This document shows, piece after piece, positions 1 to 11,973 of a stretch of DNA of 64,000 bases (its first letter is position 1; each line of letters starts with the position of its first letter). The position numbers and the translations under genes were made by a program. This DNA comes from Vermamoeba vermiformis (taxonomy: Eukaryota; Tubulinea; Echinamoebida), in contig JBEWZL010000076.1 in the NCBI GenBank assembly GCA_045837725.1, forward strand, positions 186,001 to 250,000. The letters run 5' to 3'. The notes beneath the pieces are model-generated. The model did not search any database and was not told where the DNA came from. It saw only the letters and a list, made by a program, of their open reading frames with translations.

Positions 1-608
1 TTATTTTCATGAACGTGATGAGAATTGTGTACTGACCTACTTGCGACTAAAGGAAACCATTAAAGTTCGTAGATCTAAGGCTGGAGATGTTATAGGCTTG
101 CTTATTGATATGCAAGAGAAAATGCTGACTTTGTTCGTCAACGGATCTCCTGAACAAGAAGCTAGTTTTGCCAACAAACACGAATGGGGAACAGTAAGGA
201 ATCGCCTTTCACTTATACATAAATCTAATATTATATAGGCTGATCCGATAGTCAATCCGATATTCCCTTTCTTCTGCATTCACGGCGATCTCGAGCTACA
301 GATCTCACCGGTGTGCCAAGTAGAAAAATATAAAGCGATTAATTGGGCTCATGGAGATAAACAGCAGTTACCTACATCTAATAGGTTCGTAATAATATAT
401 TCAATACGGTTGTATTAATAATGATAACAGAAAAATGTCTCAAGCTACAGAATTCTTCGATGAATTGGGTCTATCGAAGTATCGCTCGTATTTAGACAAA
501 GAAGTCGATTTGAAGACAATAACAGAGGCTGATTTGAAGAAATTGAATATTCCTCTTGTCCCTCGAAAACGAATTTTGGATGCGTTAGAAAAAGATAAAG
601 GTACGTAG
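1..608 (+). CDS. SPRY-SAM domain protein, 3' part only
   Basis: Only the 3' end of the gene is in the window. Three exons are visible (1-193, 239-384, 431-608), joined by introns of about 45 nt with GTAAGG and GTTCGT donors. The first two exons give the second half of a SPRY/B30.2 fold, including the typical stretch GDVIGLLIDMQ, then a strand with FVNG and later FPFFCIHGD. The last exon encodes a SAM domain of about 60 residues (FFDELGLSKYRSYLDKE, then ITEADLKKLNI). The frame runs to TAG at 606-608, directly over a possible GTACGT donor, so a further downstream exon cannot be wholly excluded. SPRY and SAM both bind proteins; no catalytic domain is seen here. A Ran-binding or ubiquitin-adaptor role is possible, but the missing N-terminus decides that. 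Confidence 0.75.
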
Positions 609-783
609 TGCCGACGTGGACACTATTAATAATACTAACATATTATAATTGTGTAGAAACGAAGAATTAACAACACAGAAATTACAAAAATGAATTAAAG
701 TCAATTGTACAATCTGTATATAAAATATGTATTTTTATTTTACTCGCAATACAAAAACAAAGAGATTCGATTACATAGCAATA

Positions 784-2411
784 TTAAGGCTTGTTGGTAG
801 TATAAGGCTTAAGCTTGTCTTGATAATCTTGAAGGAAATCCAACAACATTGAGTTGACTGAGGGACCAAAGTAGATCTTGGTGTTGTTTGCAATGGATTT
901 GACCCACTCGTGCATCAAGAACTCGGTAGTCAATTGCTTTTGCATGGCCTCGGCACTCTTAACAACCTTGTAGTATTCAGCATCGGCAAGGGCCTTCTCG
1001 TGAGCAATATGAGTTGCGTCTTCGATCTCGGCCATCTTTTTCATAGCTTCTTTTTCGTTGATTTGTTGGTCCATGCGAATCTTAGAAACTTCAGCGACCT
1101 TTTCTGCTTCAATCTTGGCCTTCTTACGATCAGTTTCGGCCTCTGTACGAGAAAATTTATCAATATTATTTTTCGATGGCCAAATTAGGAAATGCTGGTA
1201 CGTTACCTTTCTCAATGACCTTTTGCGCTTGAGTAGCAATCAAAAGCTTAGTCTTTTCAGCTTCCATTTGCTCGTAGTTGCGAGAGATAGCTATTAGAAC
1301 AAAGATTAATTTTCGTGTTTCGAAACGGATGTGGATCTGTGACGTACTTTGAGGGATCTTAGGCTTAGTGATACGAATAGCAATAATTTCAATACCAGGA
1401 GCCCATTTATCGCAGTCGTTTTGCAAAGCTTGAGCCAATCTCTCGTCAACAGTGTGGAACAAATCAATGTATACTTCTTGCAATGTGTGCGACGAGCAGA
1501 ATTGATTGATCTATGAAGAAAAATATTAAAACAAAATTCTAAGAAAAATTACGCTATTTTTGAAGCTGTTCAAAGACGTACCTCGTGATGGATCTTATCG
1601 AAGATCCACATCTTGTCGTAATGAACAGTGTAGTTCTTAATAGTCTCATAGACATATTCGGGCTTCAATCTGTTCACAACTTCAACACGATCGAACCTAA
1701 AGTAAGCCAAGTATTAGTAATACAGTACATCCGGATCAAAATGAAGTTCAACGTACCAAATGAGAACACCTCCAGAAGTACCACAAGGGACTGTATTAAA
1801 TATATATATTAATATATGAGCTAATAGATCGTATTATCTGTTATTACATACTGTCGGTGACTTTGTCCGTTTGAACGGTAATTTGAACGTTCTCAGCTTG
1901 GTCCTAATTATTCGATTAGAAAGAGGTACCGAATAACATAAAAGGATAATTATATTAAGAATAGTACTATTATTCATTATGACGGCAATTTCAAAAAGAG
2001 GATCTAGAGCCACAAAACTTACGATGAAAGGGACCTTCAAGTGGTAGCCAGGCTTAGTGACTCGATCAAGAAGAGCACCTCCTCGATAATAGACTCCATA
2101 GTGACTATATAGATAGCTACGTTAGCAACGGTTACGCAGCGGATGCGCCTTTGTGGATTCATGAATGGTGCCGCCAAAATTATGAAATAATTCCAAAATT
2201 ATTTGCACTAGGCTGACTAAATAGGATATTGTGTGTATAGCATGCCAACGCCAATTAAAAATTACGGGGTGGAATTCCAAATTTTGTTGGGAATTTAGAA
2301 ATTAATTTTAGCTTGATCTAGCCACACTTACCCTTCATCGACTTTATGAATCGATAATCTGAGACCCAATAAAACGAAAAGTAAGAATACGCCAAATATA
2401 ACTGCCTTCAT
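784..2411 (-). CDS. ERLIN: Erlin, ER SPFH/prohibitin-domain protein
   Basis: About nine exons on the minus strand encode roughly 330 residues. The start at 2411 gives a short hydrophobic N-terminal anchor ([17 protein letters not shown]) followed by the erlin signature HKVDEG and [17 protein letters not shown]. The SPFH core continues with [19 protein letters not shown] and [10 protein letters not shown]. The C-terminal third is the usual alanine/lysine-rich coiled coil ([19 protein letters not shown]) and the assembly region [11 protein letters not shown]. In animals, erlins form large ring complexes in ER sterol-rich membranes and direct IP3 receptors and sterol-pathway proteins to ER-associated degradation. 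Membrane topology and near full length agree with that family. It ends 175 bp from the convergent SPRY-SAM gene. Confidence 0.9.
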
Positions 2412-2838
2412 CTTTTTCTACGTTGATCTCAACTGCTAAACACACTGTCGTTGAATGTTCTGGGCAATAATTAACAAAAATGCTAAGTTGATCGTGTAGC
2501 AGTTGTGGTGGTCTTATTTAGTGCTTAGGGAATGAATCTGGAGGCACGATTTTATTTTTTGAATTTTGGTGACGAGGCAGGGAAATCGAAATTCGGTAAA
2601 TTAAACTCACAGTGCCTCGTCATCGCCGGAATTCTATCTGAGAATAGATCAGAACCACATTGATAGAATTGAGTCATTGCTACGGAACTTTATGCCCCTA
2701 CTGCGTTGAGATCTTCTTTCTTCTTTACTGCGTTATCCAAAGGTTGATAATAGGTCATAAATATGTACTCATTAGTGCGTACGTTTAAGCGCCGATAGTC
2801 GTAAAGATAGTTGAGGGCAGGAATTTAGTTCAATCAAA
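2412..2838. other. Divergent intergenic region, erlin / ABC transporter
   Basis: This 427-bp spacer lies between the divergent erlin and ABC transporter starts, so it should hold both promoters. It is AT-rich with no long open frame. I see no clear TATA box, palindrome or repeat. Confidence 0.6.
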
Positions 2839-5508
2839 ATGTCTGCGGATGTACAACACAAAACGCCACAAAATGAAAATAGCAACGAAGATAAAACTGA
2901 TAATGATCCGCCAGCACCGCCATTCTTAGTAACGCTGAAAAGAACGATTACGTTATGTAAAACAGAATCGTTACTGATTTTAATTGGCATCATTGCCATT
3001 ATTGGCGATATTTTGTCTACAATTGGAGAAAATGTATTAATGGGCAGAGTAATTGATGCGTTTACACGTGAAAGTACGTATAATAAGCGAAATAAATTTC
3101 AAAAATCGTAAAAAAATACCATAATTATCTTATCACTTTTACTTATAATAACCCTATTAATTAGGATTAAATTTGCGTAATATTAATTTTAGAATTTAAT
3201 TTTAGATGACATGTCGCTGTTAAAGACTCAAAGTTTGATTATGATGGCAGTCTATCTGCTGCAATCGAGCGTTGTAGCATTATCTACGTATATTTTCGCA
3301 GCAACTGGTATGTATAATGGTGCAACTCTATACGCTCGATACTCTTGGCGCCATCCGCGCATCCTCTACTTACTTTTCTTGATCTGCTTTACTAACGATA
3401 TCTTATAGTAAATAGAATAACCACTAATGTAAAAAATAAGTTATTTGCTGCTATTGTGAAACAAGGTATAATGCAATTGGATCTGACAACGATGTTAAAG
3501 TGCAACGTTGCTAACATTATTTCTCCATATAGACATTAGCTTTTTCGACGCAACTAATACTGGTGAACTTACCTCGAGACTAACTAACGATGCCGGGCAA
3601 TTGGGAGTACGTGGCACCTATTGCAACTCTTTAATGGTCCCTCAAAGTCACTAACACGCGTTACTTTTTTTCGTACAGTCAGCCCTGGAGAATATTCTGC
3701 GCGGCTTAATATTGAGCTTTTTGAAAGCTAGTATTGGCTTAGTATACCTTTTTTATATTTCTGTTAAGTTGTCTATTGCCATGATTTTATTGATGCCCAT
3801 TGTTGGTACGGAAAAAGATCTGCTACATAACTCCGAGTCTTAACCTTTTCCTTATTAGGTATAGCATTGTGGGTCCAAGGCAAAGTCAACCAAAAGACAA
3901 TGACGAAGTTAACAGCTGCTAAAGCTGAATCGCTTAAAAAGGCAACAGAAGTATTCGGCCAGATCCGAACGATCAAGACATTCGTGCAAGAGCTGCTCGA
4001 GATTAAATACTTTGCTAGTACGTAATGTAATTATTCATAAGAAGATTATTGATGTCGTCTATTTTTAGAGAATATTGATGAAGAAGCTTCATTGAACAAA
4101 AAGTTGTCTTTAATCAACTCTGTGACCTATGGTACCGTTACCTTGGCCTTCAATTTTTGTATAGTAGTTGCTATGAGTTATGGTGGAAGGTAAGTAGGCT
4201 ATTTACTTCAAATCTCCTGCCGAGATAGGATCTTGGATCCGGATTTCTTTTTACTAATAATGCTACTTTATTAGTCTGGTTATAGCCGGCGAGATAACTG
4301 GTGGAGATTTAGTCTCGTATTGTTTCTTCGCTCAAACAGTAATTGTTGAACTCGGATCACTTCCGGATTTGTTCTCTCAGTGGACCAAAATTGGTGTAGC
4401 GTCGGTTAAGGTCTTTGAAATTATCGAGAAGCAAGAAGAGATTGAAAAGAAGTTACAAAAGCAGCCTAATAAGCGCTTGAAATACATTCAGTACGTCGTT
4501 ACAAATTCATATTTTCAATTTAACTAATAATTCGTTTCAGAGGCGATATCTCCTTCAAAAATGTATCGTTTTGCTACCCAATGCGCCCAGAGAACAAAGT
4601 CCTAAAGAACTTCAGCCTCGATATTAAATCAGGCAGCACTGTTGCCATTGTAGGATTGAGCGGCGGTGGCAAGTCAACGTTGTTCGCCTTGCTCGAACGA
4701 TTTTACGACGACTATGAAGGTCAAGTACTAATTGATGGAGAGGACGTTAAGAATATTGATAGGGATTGGCTTAGGCAACAAATGGGTACGTAAACAGATC
4801 CCGATTCAAAATTTCTGCGAATTCTGACTGTCTTGCTTAGCGTTGGTTAATCAAGAACCGTTGTTATTCAATACTACTATCTATAATAATATCGAGTACG
4901 GCTTAACGCAGCGACAATCAGTTGACAAGAACGCAATCTACAAAGCAGCCGAACAAGCGAATGCAGTCTCTTTCATTGAATCAGTACGTCGTTCAGTGAA
5001 TACAAAAATACTACGGAGATATCGATTAACGTTGCTCTTAGATGCCTTTAAAGTATGAGACTAACGTTGGTGAACGAGGATTGTTACTATCAGCAGGTAC
5101 GTCGTGTAAACTGACACCCTTGCACTTGACTTTTTTTGACCGCGCGTGACAGGACAAAGACAACGCATTGCAATTGCAAGGGCTATTTTAATTAATCCAT
5201 CGATATTGCTACTCGACGAAGCTACATCCGCCCTCGACAACCAAAGTGAGCGAGAAGTTCAAAGTGCGCTAGAACATTTGATGAAAGGTCGTACGAGCAT
5301 TGTCATTGCGCATCGATTGAGCACTGTAAGAAACGCGGACATGATTTGCGTGGTACGTAAATACCTTCAATAGTGAATGACATTTAACTAATCAAATGTT
5401 TAGATGGAGAACGGCGAAGTCATTGAACGAGGCACGCATGACGAGCTACTTGCCAAAAAAGGAAAATACTTGGAATTATTGAACTTACACAAGCTCGGTG
5501 ACACATAA
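2839..5508 (+). CDS. ABCB-type half transporter (TAP/lysosomal class)
   Basis: About twelve exons encode one transmembrane domain followed by one nucleotide-binding domain, the half-transporter layout of ABCB proteins that work as dimers in ER, lysosome or mitochondrial membranes. The start at 2839 precedes a hydrophilic N-terminus with PAPP and then the first membrane span. The ATPase shows Walker A (GLSGGGKST), Q-loop (VNQEPLLF), Walker B with D-loop ([13 protein letters not shown]) and the switch histidine (AHRLST). The signature motif, assembled across the intron near 5097, reads LLSAGQRQR instead of LSGGQ, so one glycine is alanine. TAP2-like subunits carry similar degenerate signatures, which would make one ATP site weaker. 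No mitochondrial presequence is obvious. Eight of the donors are GTACGT. Confidence 0.85.
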
Positions 5509-5622
5509 ACGTCGATTAGTAGTAAAATGATGAGAGCGAAGGATTTAATGGACCTTTATAAGTATTAGAGTCGACGTTACTTCCAACTAATTGTGGGGAT
5601 AGCTGGATTGACCAGTCGTAAC

Positions 5623-6427
5623 TCTAACGGTGTATTTGCACTCGTGATGACGGGAAGAACGACCTCCTGAGCCGGTTGTTCGTTAGCGCAGGCATCAGTA
5701 CATGGGTTTCATCAGGGAGAGGTTCATGATGTGGTTCGTTTTCATGCGAATTCGCACCGATGGGATACAAGCTGTGCTCTGTTAACATCGGAGCTATTAA
5801 TTAAATAAAACGTACCCGGCTTTTGCAAATGCTTGTACCCATAAAGTCCTTGGCGATGGACTTGTCCTTCTTACGGCTCTTGAACTGACCAAGGTAAGGC
5901 GTGCTTTGTATATCGTTAGTATCTAATTAAACGGTTTGAGTACTTACCAATCACCAGCAGTATTGGCTCAAAACAATCCAAAAACTGAACTCAGTTGAAG
6001 CTGCACCAATTGTAAGTATCAAATCAAATGAAAAATGGATCTCGAGGCAACGATATCTAACAAAAGAAAAAATAAGTAACAATACCATGTACTCGTTGGT
6101 ACGTGTAACAACAACTTACTTGCCAAATTTGGACGTTGTGTCGATCAACGTGGTCTGCCAGGGTTGCCAAGTTTCGTTGTTGTAGTCTTCAACATCCCAC
6201 AATGTAACGCCATAAATTCGAGGTAAAAATGTTGGATCTGAAGACCGAGGAACTAAGATGATTTGCCCTGGATCCGTTACACTGCTATTGTTATCATAGC
6301 AGTCAAAACTAAAAATCAAGGTGTTAGTCTTTTAATACGCTGGCAACAGAATATGCTCCGTATCAAAATGTAATAAACCTGCTCCAATTGGCTTATATCG
6401 TTGTACTTGTTTCTTGTATGGGAACAT
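5623..6427 (-). CDS. Unrecognised protein with one probable TM segment
   Basis: Four or five short exons can be joined in frame on the minus strand. They give an N-terminal part (MFPYKKQVQRYKPIGAG), an extracellular-looking stretch with DCYDNNSS and TLWDVEDYNNETW, a hydrophobic span (ILTIGAASTEFSFWIVLS) and a basic tail (GQFKSRKKDKSIAKDF) ending with a His/Glu-rich segment before TAG at 5623-5625. I do not recognise the family. The start is uncertain: methionine at 6427 is the conservative choice, but a small upstream exon starting at 6694 could splice in phase to the acceptor near 6481. The join before the basic tail needs a GTGATT donor. The gene is convergent with the ABC transporter, 114 bp away. 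Confidence 0.45.
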
Positions 6428-7153
6428 TTCAGAAATATTTTTTGTAACGACTGAGAAATAGCTCCGGAGACACTCTCTAGGGGTATGCGAGCGGATGCGC
6501 AAACTAACTAACAATGCGCATCAATGAGGACCCCTAGAAAGTGGCTCGAGAGGTATTTCAAAGTGATTACGAATCAAAATGACCAAAACAATCGCTATTT
6601 ATGCTGTCTGTTCTGCCATAAATAGAAAAATCCTTAGGATGAACTTTGTTACGTTACTTTACCGGATAGCTTTCATGAACGAGCGATCTATCATTGACAA
6701 TCACTAATAATTCGCTATCGACAGAATTTGAGCGGATCTAAAGTTGTCTCTCGGCAACGAAAACTCCGAGCTGATCTTCGAAACAGCGCTGCGAGCCGAT
6801 GAATGATGCCGCCATTGAGCTCCGCAGTACATCTGAGCTATAATTAGAGAGATTTTTAGTCTTTGAGTCGGAGATCGATGGCGAGACCAAAAACAGTGGG
6901 AAATGACACGTGTCGCGATCCTGAATCTGCATTAATTTGGCAATGAAGATTCGCCCGTGGATTAACAGTACCTACCAAAGTTTCTTATCATCATGACTAC
7001 TTTATAATCAACGTTAGAAACAAATGACCGTCCGATGAGGATCTCTCTCGAGATCAGAATTTAAAAGTTCCAACAATTTTTAAAATTCGGAAAACTAGTG
7101 ATTTATATGCTACATGGAAAGTGCGTAATTTGTCTATTAATGGTTTATTATTC
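6428..7153. other. Intergenic region with one CACGTG palindrome
   Basis: This 726-bp spacer separates two minus-strand genes. It holds the palindrome GACACGTGTC at 6905-6914, part of a recurrent motif in this window. A 64-codon minus-strand open frame at 6738-6932 has no family resemblance and I do not call it. Possible upstream exons of the 5623-6427 gene may lie here. Confidence 0.5.
6905..6914. repeat. GACACGTGTC palindrome, site 1
   Basis: A 10-bp core match (flanks T and G) in the spacer 6428-7153. The other four copies extend to 12 bp. Confidence 0.65.
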
Positions 7154-7552
7154 TTAATTCATGATGAAGTTATAAAATTCCTTGCTTGGTTTGACGTTAT
7201 GAACTTCGATGTAATGCGCGTACCCTTCAGGCCAGCGAATCTCATCGCCATTTGGAGCAATAATTTTATACTCGCAGCTGCCATTAGTTTTATTGTCGTC
7301 TTCATCTGGCTGGCAATCCTGCTGGCCGACTAATCTGCAGTAAGGCAAGCCTCTGTAGCCAATTTCTTCAGCTGTCTTCTCCTTCTCACGCAATTTCACT
7401 AGGAATTGTTCTTTTCCAGGCCAAGGAGTGTTGCTGCCAATAGGAAAAGGAAAGGTTGACTTTTCTGCGGCGGATGGAGCCCAGTATCCTTCGACCTTTG
7501 CCCCGTCATCCAAACTGATTGTCTCTCGATCAAATGATAGCCCTGAACCCAT
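7154..7552 (-). CDS. Small conserved protein of bacterial-type family
   Basis: This single-exon gene encodes 132 residues. The start at 7552 is fixed by an in-frame stop two codons upstream. The protein carries the order GYRGLPYCRLVG, a short polar insert, then CEY, WPEGYAHYIEVHNVKPS and a final hydrophobic residue cluster. I recognise this pattern, Y-R-G..C..C..G..E....WPEG..HYI..H.V.P, from small uncharacterised bacterial proteins; here the second cysteine is displaced. The function is unknown. The N-terminus MGSGLSFD fits the loose N-myristoylation rule (glycine 2, serine 6). It lies 125 bp downstream of the F-box gene on the same strand and has no intron, unlike most neighbours, which with the bacterial resemblance could suggest old lateral transfer. 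Confidence 0.65.
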   Translation of the reverse strand: MGSGLSFDRETISLDDGAKVEGYWAPSAAEKSTFPFPIGSNTPWPGKEQFLVKLREKEKTAEEIGYRGLPYCRLVGQQDCQPDEDDNKTNGSCEYKIIAPNGDEIRWPEGYAHYIEVHNVKPSKEFYNFIMN

Positions 7553-7676
7553 TGTTGGCTACGTGGTCGTGCGTTAATAAAGATGAACGGATCTTTATTC
7601 AGACTTAAAGTCTTGATCAGCCCTGGCCGATTCACACGTCCATTAAAAGTTTCTCTTTCGAATGCGCCATTTTTCT

Positions 7677-10600
7677 CATCTTTCTCTTTTGTATTCTTCA
7701 AGTCGGCTTAAAATTTGGTGAATTTTCGGCTCTAAAGCGGGTTCTTCCTCCAACAGCTTTTTGTGAAGCGGGCTGATAAATGTACATTAACTATGGTCCA
7801 TAATTATTATATATGTACGTACTGCGTTGGTTCTAGGAGTTTGTAAAATACTTCTAGTATTTTACCAAGTTCACGAGCGGTATGTGCCGAATCGAAAAAT
7901 TCAGAGAGCATGAACGTTTCTACTAGTATTTTCATATGATGTAACCATAGTGATGGGTCCTCTATAAGAGCGATAACTAAAGCGTAGTTGGCTAAAATAA
8001 CCAATTAGGATGACATAATCAAAGATCCGGATCCAATCGTCCTTACGCGTTAAGGCCGCAGTGGATAGCTCAGCATTTCGCTGTTTTTCGAAGAAATTCA
8101 AGGTGTCTAAAAGCGAGTTAGTAAGCCGATCATTCAATTGTTGAAATGATTACCCGATAAATGCTCGATGACAGTCGATGGAAAATGCAGTGCAGCAGCA
8201 CCTAATTGAAATCGCATATTAGTAACTAAACGTATTAATAACTTCGTTGTAGCAGAACTCAAACTGAAATTTCATCCGAATACTCATTGTTCACTTACCA
8301 ATGAACTCGATGTACGTAGTTTCAGTACCATCGTGTAAATTGGAGACCCTTACTTTCCACACAATCTCTAATAACGGCACCTGTAATCAATTATAACGTT
8401 AAAAACTTAAATTTATTTATGATGTTGATGTAAAGCTTTGAAACGTACCAATTTTGGATTCTTAAAAGCGTCTGCTTGGAGCAAGTAGATCATATAGTTC
8501 ATCCCGCTGCGTAATTGTGCATCATCGTCCGATTTAAGCATTGTTTCTAGCTTTTGATATAGCAAGTTTGTGGGCTCAGTCGGATCTTCCGCTCGTGTAG
8601 CGAGTAATGCCCATAGCTCCATAAACTACCAGCAACTTAGTAAAATACGACAAATAATCGAATATGCGCTATACCTCTGTCATTCCTTCTTCCAGACCGC
8701 CATTTACCCAGGCTAATAATTTCGTGACTACATCCGTCGTCAAAAAATTCTTTGAGCAGGCGTTCAAAAGAATGTTAAGCGCCTTTAAAATGTTATTAAA
8801 CACCTATGTATATTCGATTTTTACTTACGTTTGAGAACGACTCTGGATCAATATTTTGTTCGTTGACAATGGTGTTACGAATCCAATCCACGACGGATGC
8901 AGCTAACGGATCGGCAATATCTGCAGTCTTAGCTTGGCTAGATAAGAAATATGATATTATTGCCTGGTAGAAGTTAGGCAATCTGAGATTGTCTATGTAG
9001 AAAAATTAGTTACAAATTTGGTCAGATATTCGGATCCTTACTGTACTCCGTCTTGAGAATGCTCAAAATTTGTGGCAGGTTCTTAATTATTTCATCGTTT
9101 GTAAGTCGAGTAGCTACCGTAGAAAGTAAGGTCAATAATTCTCTAGTTCCGTAGTCCGTTTCAAAATTCTCGCTTTCATCGGAAGAAAACTCCATTCTGT
9201 CCACATGTACGCCTTCATCGTCCATATTTTCATCATCTTCCATCTCATCGCGCGAAATTTCATCATCTTCTTCGTCATCCTCTTCGTCTTCGTCAAACGA
9301 TCCTTCTTCATCCACGGACTCCAAATCTACACTATCCTCTTCGGGGATATCTTCATTCGGATTGTTCTCAGCTCGTATTTCAGCAATTCTTTTTCCAATA
9401 ATGGAAATAATGAACGAACAAAAATTCTCGGGCAATTGTTCTTTTCGGATCATATTAATTTCTTCGCCGAATTTCAAGAGCATAATCTCGGTAGCGTCTT
9501 TAGGATCTCTCTGATACTCTTCCATTGCTGCTTTCAACAATTCTGTATTTGAGAAAGCATTCATGCCGAGTAACTCTCTGTTGGCTGGATCCGTTATTGT
9601 CGCAATGATGAGCTCCTTGTACTTTAATAAAAACGATCAATATTAATATAACCTATTTAGTATAATACCTCTGAAATTCTTTCGCATCCGATAGCGTGTT
9701 TAACGGTCCATTTGTCTGCTTGATCCTTCAACTCCGGCGAATCTTCGCCCATTTTCTTCAGCTTATCAAATAGAATTTGTTGCTGTACTTCCGTTAAAAG
9801 CAAGCAATATACATTGTCATGCAGCAAAAATTTATCCATCACTTTCGTTTTCAGCCTAAAATAAAATTCAGAACAGATCCGTTACGAAAATTTAAATCGC
9901 CGTACTTTTTGTCTAAATCGAGTAATGCCTCCAACAAGAAATCGCACGCTGCATTAATTTTGAGGTCTTCACAAGGTCTCGACTATAATAAAAGTCAGTT
10001 TTGAGCACTATTGATTTGATTCTCCTACCAAATCTGTATCTTTTATAACTTCGTAGTGATATAATATTAACGTCTTGTCTTGTGTCGATCCAGTCGGAGT
10101 TGGCAAAGCATTATACCTAAATAGGAAATTTAAGTAACTTTTAATAATCGCCAAAAAAATCGATTAAACTTACCAGTCCCGCATTTTTTCAATCTCTTCA
10201 GGTTCGTGCAATAAATTTTGCAGCAGATTTTTTAAATAAACCAAAGTCAATGCGTCGCGGGCTGTTTTAGGCGGAGAAATTGGTTTGAACCGTTCAATAA
10301 ATACGTCCATTACCGAGAAACTCTCCATTTCTATAATAATAAAATCTTTTAGTCCTCCAATTATAATTCATGATTGCCTATCTACGTACTTAACATAAAA
10401 CAAAGATTTTGGATTAAATATTCGATTTGTCTCATTGCGCTATCTTGGAAGACCTGTTACAAAAATAAATAAATAAAAAATAGCTAACTTTTATTATTAT
10501 CGCTGTTATTAATACGTACCATTTCAGCTTCGATGTTCCAAGTATTAATTGCGTGTAGAACCAGATTAATTAATTCAGGAAGCAGATCCAAACTTCTCTT

Positions 10601-11710
10601 TTCGAGTCTCTCGCGAAGCGAACTGTTATAAAATAAAGATACGACTTGGAACAGCAAATTGATCCCTTGTAACTGGTCCAAGCCCTTTTTTTCAAGTTGA
10701 TACACATATTCGCGAGCGTACCGAACAGCAGCCCTAAAAAAAATTGCGTTAGTTTTTTTAAAATAATTAATTAATTAGCCACGGCGTACCATAATAACGA
10801 GAAACTAATATTCTCTATTTCTTTTGGTCGCTCTTGAGATGCATTAATAAATCGCAGACCAAGTCCGGTTTGTTTGACGCGAGTGGCGTTGGATCGGGAG
10901 ATCATCACCAGATCCACCTTCATAAAAAATTGAATCATATTGTCTATGCACTCTGGCTCGATAGGATAATTTGTATTGACGTCTACGTCCCAAAATTTCT
11001 CTTCGATGTATTGAAGCGCAAAATTAGCCATTTGTTTGAAGTCTGTCAACGTGATCCATTCTTTTTTCGTGACTCGATCGAGTAACTTCTTAATCGTGGC
11101 TTTTTGTGATTTTTTGCCTCGCTGCAAAGGTTTTTGAGCGAATACATCGTAATATTGCTGCAAGCACTTGATTACATCAGGCCAAGTTTTTCTTCAATAA
11201 AAATTAATTTTTAATCTACAGCACCAAATCGGATAGTATTTTTTATAAATATGGAACGTTTACGTACTTAATCGCATAGACTCGTCGCCAATCAATAAGC
11301 GCATCTGGTAAAAATACAAATTAGCTTTTCGCGTAATTTTACAATTTTTTAATTAAAATCATGTTGTCCGTACCTCCGTCTTTGGTCGGAATAAGCCAGT
11401 TACGTTTGCAATCTTTTTCTTTAGGGAGTAACGACCAATTTTCAACGCATTTTTGTCTCCAAAGCTCGTTGTCTTTGCTCATCTGAAACCATTTTTTACA
11501 AACGCCTGCACACGCTCCTGAAAATCGAAGTAATTTAATTATTATTATCCATGTCATTTTTTAAAGCAATATTATTTGCTAAATAATAATATTTAATTCA
11601 AATAAATAACAGAGATTTTTATTACCAATAAACGCGAGATCTAGGTTGTTGAAAAAGGCTAATAAGACTTCTTGTGGCCAGTAATTAATATCATGTTGGT
11701 GATCTTGCAT
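7677..11710 (-). CDS. Large F-box protein with acidic tract, copy B
   Basis: About nineteen short exons encode roughly 1,000 residues. The N-terminus is an F-box (WPQEVLLAFFNNLDLAFIGA, then VCKKWFQMSKDNELWRQK), the Skp1-binding module of SCF ubiquitin ligases. A tryptophan-containing segment (ALIDWRRVYAIK) follows, as often seen after F-boxes. The rest is long, helical and unrecognised, perhaps HEAT/ARM-like, with a strongly acidic stretch encoded near 9220-9330. The start at 11710 gives MQDHQHDINYW. The gene is paralogous along its whole length to 13703-18043. Its last coding exon ends at TGA 7677-7679. A plausible role is substrate recruitment to an SCF ligase, but only the F-box supports it. 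I considered an importin because of the acidic loop and saw no importin N-terminal domain. Confidence 0.75.
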
Positions 11711-11845
11711 CGTTCAATAATTACTGCCTTGTGTACTTCGTGTGTTGAAAATGGATGCAAACAGAGTTTTTTTTTAGCAAGTTAAATAATCAGAAAACCA
11801 ATGAAAGACAATGTACTAATTCCATATTTATTATTTATTATCTAT

Positions 11846-11930
11846 ATAAGTAGTTCGGCCTCCGGACTTGAAGCTGGAAATGGCAACTAAATCCACCAGT
11901 TCGTATGAACTACTTATCGATGACAATTAG
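11846..11930 (+). pseudogene. Stub of DNA polymerase lambda 5' end (duplication relic)
   Basis: The stretch TTCGGCCTCCGG, followed closely by GGAAATGGCAACTAAATCCA, closely matches 18184-18230, the promoter-proximal and first coding bases of the polymerase gene. The copied frame starts ATGGCAACTAAATCC, then diverges after about six codons and stops at 11928-11930. It sits directly upstream and divergent of the F-box gene at 7677-11710, exactly as the intact polymerase sits beside the paralogous F-box gene. I read it as the broken edge of a segmental duplication, not as a gene. Confidence 0.8.
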
Positions 11931-11973
11931 CTTTGATTATGCTTTAACAATGAAACTTGATACAAAATCGCAG

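Noticed and set aside
6738-6932. 64-codon minus-strand open frame
   Set aside because: No domain, no phase-consistent splice partners; chance length in a long spacer.
7399-7701. 100-codon minus-strand frame upstream of the small conserved gene
   Set aside because: It overlaps the 3' end of the F-box gene and the start of the small gene in another frame and resembles nothing.
7677-11710. Importin-type reading of the large F-box genes
   Set aside because: An acidic loop in a helical protein recalls importins, but the N-terminus is an F-box and no importin-beta N-terminal domain is visible.
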